Assembly: GCA_015501585.1 (NCBI GenBank) | Contig: JADNRY010000795.1 | Span: forward strand, 1 to 26,179 | DNA length: 26,179 bases | DNA from: Rhodocollybia butyracea | Taxonomy: Eukaryota > Basidiomycota > Agaricomycetes > Agaricales > Omphalotaceae | Reading direction: 5' to 3' | The notes under the pieces: model-generated | The model's input: the letters and a program-made list of their open reading frames with translations, nothing else | Told to the model about the DNA's origin: nothing | Databases searched by the model: none | Program-made: the position numbers and the translations under genes | In this document: positions 19,180-26,179 of the stretch, in pieces | Position numbering within the stretch: position 1 is the stretch's first letter | How the letters are laid out: the number at the start of each line of letters is the position of its first letter

Positions 19180-20653
19180 ATGGTATTACCGCTGTGCTCC
19201 CGCCTCAATCAATCGCTGACCTTGTCTCCAGCGTATAATAGTGATAGGTGGTGGCCTCGCAGGCCTATCTGTAGCCATATCCCTTGCTCAAGGTGGCCAC
19301 GATGTGGAGATACTCGAAAGTGCTCCTGCAATCACGTATATTGGAGCAGGTTCGACTCTCTGATCTCTTCTCATCCTTTCAGATCTAATGTAAACTTCGA
19401 TATAGGCATCCAAGTCTCATCCAACTCGTCCCTAATTCTTCGTAGACTTGGCATCGACAAGTACATTGAGAAGTATTGCACCGAACCTGTGGACTTGCGT
19501 ATGATGCGTTGGAAGGACGGCAACTTATTGGTAGAATGCCCCCTCAAGGAGCCTGCACAGAAGGAATACAAATCTCCGTACTGTATGTAGGAGATCATCC
19601 GGATTTTGACTATGTACTGATTGAATCAAGGCACATTCACCGTGCAGATCTCCACAGGGCCTCCTCGAAGCGGCCTTGGATCGCGGTTGCAAACTTCACC
19701 TCAATTCTCGTGTTGTTTCCATCGATCCCGATGCAGGCTCGCTCTTAACCCAAGATGGCACTACATACTCTGCTGATTTCATCGTCGCCTCTGACGGTCT
19801 GCACTCCATGGCGCGTTCAATCGTTCTTGGCAAACCCGGACCTCCGATTCCCACTGGCCAGATGGCGTACCGCGTCACTCTCCCTGCCGCGAAGCTACGC
19901 GCATCCCAGACCTCGAGAGATTATTACCGTGCCACGCAATAATCATTGCTCGGACCGCATGGAACAATCCTGAGCTACCTCCTCGAGGGCCAGAATGAAC
20001 CACTCATCAACTTTGTTTTCACCTGCGACGTTAACGAAGTAGACTTGCCCCCCGGCGTTGACCAGAGGATGGGAACCGCCGAAGAGGTTAGAAACAGCTT
20101 CAAGGGCTGGATCCACGCATCGAAAAGATGCTTGAATACGTCGAGATGTGCTGTACTGGAGAGTGAGTTACACGTTATTTATTGTCAGCAGCTACTAAGA
20201 TATTCATATCTTTCTAGCTCTACACCCATGCGCCACTCGCTACCTGGTCCCATCCCTCTCACCGCCTTGTCCTCATTGGCGACGCTGCTCATGCCATGAC
20301 GCCCTATCTCGCTCAAGGTGCCGCCATGAGCATCGAAGATGCTGCAATCCTTGGTGGCCTTCTCTCCCACCCGCGCTACTCTACTCCCAGCACTCTCCCC
20401 ACGGTTCTCTCACTCTATGAGCGGCTCCGGATTGACCGCGTCACGAAAGTCGCATCGGCAAGTGTCGAAAGCCGGTGGTTTACCAGATGGAAGATGGCGA
20501 GAAACAGCGGGAGCGGGACGCGTGGTTGTTGTTGCATCCGGGAATCGAACCAGGGCATATCAATTTGAGGAGCGACAAGCTTTGGCTGGATGAGTTGTTT
20601 GGTATGATGCGTATCAAGTGCTAGATGAGGTTTTGAGCGAAGCATCGTCGTAG
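19180..20653 (+). CDS. FAD-dependent monooxygenase, salicylate-hydroxylase-like; nine one-base deletions
   Basis: A class A flavoprotein hydroxylase (FAD_binding_3 type) that would hydroxylate an aromatic or polyketide-like substrate using NAD(P)H and O2. Inferred exons are 19180-19182, 19232-19349, 19406-19582, 19631-20162 and 20218-20653. Marks are the Rossmann motif 'IIVIGGGLAGLSVAI', then 'VEILESAPA', 'IQVSSNSSLILRRLGIDKYI', 'HRADLHRA', 'FIVASDGLHSMAR' and the FAD/ribityl motif 'LIGDAAHAMTPYLAQGAAM' with 'SIEDAA'. One base appears missing near 19631, 19661, 19907, 19917, 19948, 20110, 20152, 20475 and 20602. Adding nine gives exactly 425 codons, a normal length. No nonsense substitution was seen. 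The first intron directly follows the ATG codon. It is either an intact gene with consensus errors or a pseudogene. Confidence 0.82.
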
Positions 20654-20828
20654 AGGATTGAAACGACTGTGAAAGGTTATACATCGCAGTCCAGTTGGTA
20701 TTTGTGTTTATTGAGAGATTGAAGAATACAAATATCATGAAATAATGGGAGAAGGTTATCTATTGAACGAAGACTTGTCTTCGATCTCGACTAACAGGAT
20801 TTGAAGATGGATAGAGCAGGACAATCGC
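20654..20828. other. 3' flank of the monooxygenase gene
   Basis: A/T-rich and without a gene. Probably the 3' UTR. Confidence 0.3.
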
Positions 20829-21775
20829 GGACTGAAATATTGCATTCTGCTATTGCTCAAGTTGGACATACTTAGATGTTGGATGTCCCTAAGACCTCAA
20901 GCTCATTATGAAAGAGATGGAAGAGTTCGCCCATCGGCTTTAGACTCAACGAAGTGTTCCCCTTGAATGAAATAATGCATTCTTCTTACTCTGGCGAAAT
21001 ACACTCCAGTATTGAAGATGGTAGGTATTCCTTCGACTCAAACGCTAGTTGTTCAGCTTCCGACTAGAGTGGAACACCGACCATATCATACCCATGCTCG
21101 TTCGATTGGCGGTTCGATTGGCGGTAAACGACTGCAGTCGTAAGCAAATCACTACAGAATTCGCGATCCATGGAGGTAATAGATTAAACAGAAGCAAAGC
21201 ACGTTATGAACGCCCCATGAGAGATCCCTATTCAAACCAATTCAGATAAGCGAATGAAATCGAAATCGAAGCCTGGAACTCACCCAGTTGCTTCAACATT
21301 TGCTTGGCAATCTCTTCATCCTCTCCTTCAACAAAGAACCATTCAGCTGTATCACTCCATTTACTCTCACCCACTCTCCATACTCGAATTGCGTGAGGAT
21401 CAGGTATTCTGGGTATGCTCGCCTCGCCAGGTATGGCCATGAGGATAGCAGCCTGCGCCACCCGCGGCTTTCACTACATCATCCAATGTAAGCATAATCA
21501 GCCAGCGTGCTTCGCGCCATCGGTGAGAGGTATTTCGTTGTCGGCAGCGCGAACGCGGTTTGCCCAGGCGAGAGCATCAGCATGTGAGATAGGAAAACCA
21601 GCCAGCGGCTGGTTAAGACTTTGACTTTCCTGGTATGCGCTACATCGCAGGATAGTCCTGTCCACGGGTCAAATTCCAGCACAAAAAAACGATTGAGAGC
21701 TCACTGTGTTGTGACGTTTGCCATTAGCGTAAAGTGGTGATGGTTCAAGTTAAAGAAGGACGTCGCTTAAAGAGC
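20829..21775. repeat. Repeat R, copy 1 (carries gene X1)
   Basis: Direct repeat present three times (20829, about 23338 and 25908). It begins 'attgctcaagttggacatac' with 'gttggatgtccctaa', continues through 'actccagtattgaagatggt' and 'agtggaacaccgaccat', and spans gene X with its 5' flank. Nucleotide similarity to copy 2 is high across about 830 bp. Confidence 0.7.
21184..21724 (-). pseudogene. Orphan gene X, copy 1 (frames broken)
   Basis: Related to the better copy at 23594-24142. ATG 21724 starts 'MANVTTQ', followed by an intron with a gtgagc donor. The following exon reads 'FPISHADALAWANRVRAADN', 'LTLDD' and 'GAGCYPHG' in different frames, then 'EWFFVEGEDEEIAKQMLKQL'. A second intron (gtgagt...aatag) leads to a last exon 'GISHGAFITCFASV' and TAA at 21184. 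Compared with copy 2, several single bases are missing, for example in 'HAGW' and 'PHGTIPGVGEPYPEY'. The family is unknown to me. Broken frames could be real or consensus errors. Confidence 0.5.
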
Positions 21776-22083
21776 ATTATGTCACGGTCACATGACTGTG
21801 GTGCGTAGATGGTCGTCGGCGCCCATCGATCATCTTATTCAGTCTCTCCATCGATCAACTACACAGTTCAGTGAGTACAATACTGGTCCTGCCGTGTCGA
21901 AAACGATCTGAAATGGACGCTATTGACTCGCAGCAATGCAGAAACTATCGTTGCTTCATTGGAGCATTCGCTTGAACAATTGTTTCCCATGACCTCGTAT
22001 ACCAGAATCCTCCGACAGCGATAGCCCATGCGAATAGCATAGACCCGTGGTCAAATGGTATTTCAAGCGAGCAGTTACAGAGA
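21776..22083. other. Intergenic between R copy 1 and the PD-(D/E)XK-like gene
   Basis: Nothing recognised. It should contain both divergent promoters. Confidence 0.3.
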
Positions 22084-22812
22084 ATGTCCACTATGAACAT
22101 CAGCTCTATGGACCCGACAATGTCTACCTTCAATCTTGTTTCCTATCCACCGACGCTTCACAGTCATCCCACAAGCGTTTTGCGCCGAGTTATAGCAACG
22201 AACACTCGTGTTAATGAGCTAAATATATCTACTGGGTCCTCAGGTGGAAGACATGGGACGAGAAACTAAAGGTTTGCTCGAGCTACTTTAACTGTGTCGA
22301 GTTTATCGAGTCTTTCAGGCCAAGGAAATTTGTCTGAACCCGGTGGAAAGACTTATCCTGATTTCTTGGTGGTCAAGGTTGTCCCGACACAGGTAACTCA
22401 GCCTCGAAACATTATATTGTCTGTGTGGTCGAAATCAAACTCTGGAGGAAAGAGGAAGTAAATATGAAGGATCAAGCATCGGCAGAGGCTCAGATGACTC
22501 ACTACATGAGAATCCTCATGAAACATCCATATAGGGCTCCGGGCTTAAAGGATATCTACTCCGGGGAAGAAAATACCTTCCGTATCAGATAGTGGGCAAT
22601 AGTTTAGAGTATCAACCTGGGCAGTACAAGGACATTTTTGCTCCAGGTGATCCGCTCACGCGTTGCTGTGCACAATCGCCGTCGAGGAGTGGAATCGTGC
22701 TTCTGTGGACGTACCAGTCAACCCACCAGTTGATCCTGCAGTGGGTGAAGAACTCGAAGCATTGCTCAATGCAGCAGGATTTAGAGGAGGATTTGTGTAC
22801 AAGTTGTATTGA
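22084..22812 (+). pseudogene. Protein with a PD-(D/E)XK-like core, frames broken
   Basis: ATG 22084 opens 'MSTMNISSMDP', then 'YIYWVLRWKTWDEKLK' ends at an intron, 22272-22318 (gtttgc...ctttcag). The next exon reads 'AKEICLNPV', 'TYPDFLVVKVVPTQ' and 'VVEIKLWRKEE', followed by 'MKDQASAEAQMTHYMRILMK', 'QIVGNSLEYQPGQYKDI' and 'PPVDPAVGEELEALLNAAG', with TGA at 22810-22812. Asp (codon 22360-22362) and Glu-Ile-Lys (22431-22439) are about 24 residues apart, as in the D-x(n)-ExK core of PD-(D/E)XK nuclease-fold proteins. A Gln-containing helix follows. Frame changes near 22200, 22344, 22419, 22551 and 22663 are each consistent with one missing base. Activity and role are unknown. The nuclease-fold assignment rests only on this motif. 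Confidence 0.45.
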
Positions 22813-22974
22813 TACATTTCGACTTTCAATTGTACTCTGTCATGGTTAGTTTCCTCCTATTGGGATTTCGATCCACCCACAGAACCCTAGTCGAGCTGAA
22901 ACATAAGCGTTGCGGTTGTGTCTCCCGATCCGAGTAATATGTTATAGAGCTTTGCCCGAGTTGCATGTTAACAT

Positions 22975-23348
22975 GCTTCTCGGCTCGATTCGCTCTCTCT
23001 ATCGCCGAGAAATGGGTTATCGTTGATGGTCACTTCAACTACTTCGAGCTTTACACAGAGATCGTGGACTATTTTGAAGATTATCCAGAGGACAAGAGGA
23101 TTGACCTTCTGCCAAAATGGTGGAACGAGTACGTTTTATATTATTTTGGCATTTGGTCGCTGACTACTTGGCTTGTTGTTTGTACGACTGGGAATGCTAG
23201 TTTTATTCATGCTATCTGTGAGCACTGATAGTAAGAACATGTATTAATATTCAATCTGGTATACGGTACGCTTTACATTGTCCGTCGACTCACAATGCGG
23301 CACAAGCCGTTGTTGCGTTTTACGAGGCACTAGCCAAGACGCCATTAT
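22975..23348 (+). pseudogene. Gene fragment W, 'FNYFELYTEIVDYFEDYPED' type
   Basis: A plus exon reads 'VIVDGHFNYFELYTEIVDYF' and 'KRIDLLPKWWNE', ending near 23130 at a gtacgt donor. A later stretch in one frame, 'YALHCPSTHNAAQAVVAFYE' then 'ALAKTPL', stops with TGA at 23346-23348. These look like the last two exons of a protein. Similar acidic 'YF(E/D)xYPED...WWN' stretches occur in basidiomycete hypothetical proteins, as I recall, but I cannot name the family. It may continue the PD-(D/E)XK-like gene upstream, or be separate. No intact start was found. Confidence 0.35.
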
Positions 23349-24180
23349 GACTCAACAAAGTGTTTCCCTTAGATAAAATAGTGCAATAAGCTTCATGCTA
23401 CTCTGGCGAAAGACTCCAGTATTGAAGATGGTCACTAGGTATTCCTTTGACTCAAACGCCAGTGGTTCAGCTTTCGACTGGAGTGGAACACCGACCATCT
23501 CATACCATGCTCGCTCGATTGGTGGTAAACTCCACCGACTCCAGTCGTAAGCAAATCACATTACAGAATTCCACGATCCATGGAGACAATCGATTAAACA
23601 GACGCAAAGCACGTTATGAACCCCCATGAGATATCCCTGTTCAAGCCAATTCAGATAAGTAGATGAAAACCAAATCAAACCCTGGAGCTCACCCAGGTGC
23701 TTCAACATGAACTTGGCAATCTCCTCATCCTCCCCTTCAATAAAGAACCATTCAGGCGGCATCACTCCATTTACTCTCACCCACTCTCCATACTCAAACT
23801 GCGTGAGGATGAGGTATTCTGGGTATGGCTCGCCCACGCCAGGTATGGTGCCATGAGGATAGCAGCCTGCGCCACCCGCGGCTTTCACTACATCGTCCAG
23901 TGTAAGCATAACCATGCCAGCATGCTTCGCGCGATCGGTGAGAGGTTTTTTGTTGTCGGCAACGCGAACGCGGTTTGCCCAGGCGAGAGCATCAGCGTGC
24001 GAGATCGGAGAAACCAGCCCAGCGGCTGGTCAAGATTTTGACTTTTCTGGGCTGTGCTACAGTACTCCTGTACCACAGGTCAAAGTCCAGTACCAGTACA
24101 AGAAAGAGGATTGAGAGCTCACTGTGATGTGACGTTCGCCATTAGTGTAAAGTGGTGATGTTCAAGTTCAAGAAGTTGCT
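23338..24180. repeat. Repeat R, copy 2 (carries gene X2)
   Basis: Matches 20940-21775 nearly throughout, from 'gactcaacRaagtgttYccctt' to 'attagYgtaaagtggtgatg'. It lacks the first about 110 bp present in copies 1 and 3 ('attgctcaagttggacatac'). Confidence 0.7.
23594..24142 (-). CDS. Orphan gene X, copy 2
   Basis: ATG 24142 gives 'MANVTSQ', followed by an intron (gtgagc...cacag, to about 24061). The main exon contains 'ISHADALAWANRVRVADNKK', 'MVMLTLDDVVKAAGGAGCYP', 'HGTIPGVGEPYPEYLILTQF' and 'PPEWFFIEGEDEEIAKFMLK', open from about 24020 to 23695. A second intron (gtgagc...gaacag) precedes the last exon 'GISHGG'. Compared with copy 1, that end is shortened, perhaps by one lost base. The protein is about 130 residues, acidic, without signal peptide or membrane segment. 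The N-terminal frame between 24060 and 24020 is unclear. I do not recognise the family. It is on the same strand and in the same repeat as copies 1 and 3. Confidence 0.5.
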
Positions 24181-24895
24181 TTGTAGCAAGGGTTACGTTG
24201 AAACGTTGAGGTCCGTCGTTGACAATGCATTAATGAGGTCCATTGTGTTTGATTTTTTCGAACTCCGAGCCTTTAGTAGCCGGGACGAGGAAGTTCACGT
24301 GAGTTCATGCGCGGTCACCTGTGCTGTAGTAGTGCTATCTGTGAATGATTTTCCTTCACAAAACTTAAAGATTAGCTAGCTAGGCTGTCCGAAGCAGCCA
24401 AGTTCCATGAAAGCCACTCAGGTGCTGATACCACCGGGTGTGACTGCATGCATCAGGCCTCAGGCGAGTCCGCCGCCAAAGGGAAACCTGACCTTGCGTT
24501 TGTCTTTTTGTCCGACCGTCAACATGGGGTGGAAATATCATCAAGCTCACCAAGCGTCTCACCTGTCTCTAAACCTTTCAATTTTTCCGTTTGCGGGTCT
24601 TTTATCCAAGCAAGATTCATTGACAGACAATTCGATACATCATATAAGGCTGTCAACCACACTCATTCTCTCTGATCTCGCCGAAAAAGGCTCGCATCCA
24701 TACGTGAATAGTTAAAAGAAATGAAATGTATAGCAATGTTTTGGTGCAATTACATCGCATATACCATAGGAATTCAATGGGAGACATGCTGTAAGGGAGA
24801 GGGTCCGAGTCATCTAGGTCAAACACTGCGGGAATTGCGTTGCTCGGCCAATACGCTTGGGATCGCATTTTCAGCAGGCTCGTCCAGCATTTCCG
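24181..24895. other. About 700 bp without a recognisable gene
   Basis: Plus frames at 24152-24379 and 24407-24715 and minus frames at 24380-24562 and 24653-24868 show no domain, intron logic or similarity to neighbours. It probably includes the 3' UTR of the ankyrin gene and the 5' flank of gene X2. Confidence 0.3.
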
Positions 24896-25872
24896 TTACT
24901 GCTGCAAGATATTCGTCTTCTGTATGCCCGGCCCCCGTGCCAAAGTAGTCAAGCTCTGTAAAATCCCTTCCATCGTGGTATTTCTACTGGCACCGTATGC
25001 CAGTAGAACCGCCGTGAACTTCTTGGAGAGATGTAGTCTAATGGCAGCGTAGAGAAGGTTGCTCTTGAATAACGGTGCAGACACTTCCGTATTGGCGCCC
25101 TTCTGTAGCAGTAAGAGCACCATGTCCAGATCACACATCAAAACCGCATAGCTAAGTGCGGTGCCATAACGGGCACAGGTAAACTCAAGATCTGCACCAT
25201 AATCTAGAAGGAGACGCCCCATCTCCAAATTTCCGCGTTCGCAAGCGTAATGGAGTGTGCTTTGTCTGTAGCCGACATCCCTTACAAACAAACTGTTGAC
25301 GGGTGCGCCATGCTCCAACAGCAGCTTCATCATCTCCAGATCTTGGTTGAATGCCGCCAAATGAAGCGGCTGATAACCATCATCGCTCCATTCAGCTCAA
25401 CGTCCGCACCTGCTTTTAGAAGGAGGGCAACAATATCCCTGCGCTCGAATTTTACAGCGACGTGGAGGGGCCTCTTGAGAAGCTACCGAAGAATATAATG
25501 TTCGGGTTTATGAGGTGCGGAGGTGCGAGGAGTTTGGCTACCGTATCGATTTTCCCTGCTTCCACTGCTTCAAAAAGTATAACACGCCCAAGCTCGGGGT
25601 GAGGGCTGCCTCAAGCTCAGGTTGGAGGATTGCGTTAAGCCGACGACAAGTGAGGACAAGGGCGCGGAGAGAGTTGGGAGATAGCAATGGGGAAGTTGAA
25701 CTATCAGCTCTGGTGGGATACATATCCTCGAAGTAATCCCTCGACATTTCGAAGTGGTCAAGTTGCTCAAGCCTCGCCTGAGCCTCATGGCAGACTTTAG
25801 GTCACCCAGGTTGATATCACCTGATGTGACTGAATCCGGTACTTGAGCGTACAATTCGAAGCAGGACAGCAT
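24896..25872 (-). CDS. F-box-like / ankyrin-repeat protein, at least four one-base deletions
   Basis: The N-terminal part has F-box-like sequence ('IPPELIVQLP' in one frame, 'SLRALVLTCRRLNAILQPEL' in the next). About six ankyrin repeats follow: 'VILFEAVEAGKIDTVAKLL', 'VAVKFERRDIVALLLKAGAD', 'LHLAAFNQDLEMMKLLLEHG', 'LHYACERGNLEMGRLLLDYG', 'ALSYAVLMCDLDMVLLLLQK' and 'LLYAAIRLHLSKKFTAVLLA'. Such proteins usually select substrates for SCF ubiquitin ligases or act as scaffolds. Frame changes near 25690, 25597, 25468 and 25378 each fit one missing C or G in a run of two or more. Stop TAA is at 24896-24898. The start is uncertain: 25872 gives the frame reaching 'IPPELIV', while 25747 gives the frame of the 'LTCRRL' part. 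It is probably one intronless gene of about 310-325 residues. Confidence 0.7.
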
Positions 25873-25907
25873 TAAGGACTAGCGATCAAGAGAGATGCAG
25901 ACAGACC

Positions 25908-26179
25908 CGGAAATATTGCGTTCCGTTATTGCTCAAGTTGGACATACTTGGGTGTTGGATGTCCCTAAAACCTCAAGATAAACCGGCTTTGGACCCAACG
26001 AGTGTTTCCCATACCCTTGCCGTTTCATGAAATGCGATAAGCTTCATTAATCATTCTTGCTACTCTGGCGAAAAAGACTCCAGTATTGAAGATGGTAGAT
26101 ACCCTTTGACTCAGACGCCGGTTCTGACTAGAGTGGAACACCGACCATAACATACCCATGCTCGTTCGATGGTAAAACT
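25908..26179. repeat. Repeat R, copy 3 (cut by the window end)
   Basis: Begins like copy 1 ('ttgctcaagttggacatact', 'gttggatgtccctaa') and follows it through 'agtggaacaccgaccataa' and 'cccatgctcgttcga' to the window end. By position, a third gene X copy is expected just outside. Confidence 0.75.

Overview
The window looks like nuclear DNA of a filamentous fungus, most probably a basidiomycete of the Agaricomycetes. The genes carry many short introns (mostly 47-66 nt, GT-AG, often with a CTAAT/CTGAC-like branch point) and use the standard stop codons. The recognisable proteins are typical fungal families: cystathionine gamma-lyase, small secreted RlpA-like double-psi beta-barrel (DPBB) proteins, a DHA1-type MFS transporter, a FAD-dependent monooxygenase and an F-box/ankyrin protein. 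No tRNA, rRNA, CRISPR array or intact transposon was seen.

Layout. 0.5-1.7 kb (+): an unrecognised, probably helical protein. 2.1-3.7 kb (-): cystathionine gamma-lyase (CYS3-like), with a TATA box. 3.8-4.9 kb: nothing recognisable. 4.9-16.2 kb: a tandem array of four diverged segmental repeats, 2.5-3.1 kb apart. Each carries one intact four-exon DPBB gene on the minus strand (A 5429-6055, B 8184-8799, C 10686-11300, D 13742-14355). A fifth, truncated B-type copy is embedded upstream of C (11936-12300). The long spacers are decayed paralogous sequence: promoter regions, pairs of about 100-bp direct repeats, and a repeated cysteine-containing block. 16.29-16.37 kb: a perfect 81-bp palindrome. 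16.6-20.7 kb: a divergent pair, MFS transporter (-) and salicylate-hydroxylase-like monooxygenase (+), sharing an 890-bp intergenic region. 20.8-26.2 kb: three copies of a repeat carrying an orphan gene ('X', -), separated by a PD-(D/E)XK-like gene with a further gene fragment, and by an F-box/ankyrin gene (-).

The main functional theme is a locally amplified family of small secreted proteins. All four copies keep a signal peptide, a Lys-Arg processing site, four cysteines, identical intron positions and, in three of four, a TATAAAA box about 95-118 bp upstream. The MFS/monooxygenase pair may form a small catabolic or detoxification module.

A striking overlay is that almost every gene outside the array contains single-base deletions, nearly all inside short runs of one base. 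I count three in the first gene, four in CYS3, one in the MFS gene, nine in the monooxygenase, and four or more each in the PD-(D/E)XK-like and ankyrin genes. The four DPBB genes have none in about 1.5 kb of coding sequence. The deletion-only, run-associated pattern without nonsense substitutions suggests consensus errors of an unpolished long-read assembly. Real pseudogenisation of the flanks cannot be excluded from one sequence.
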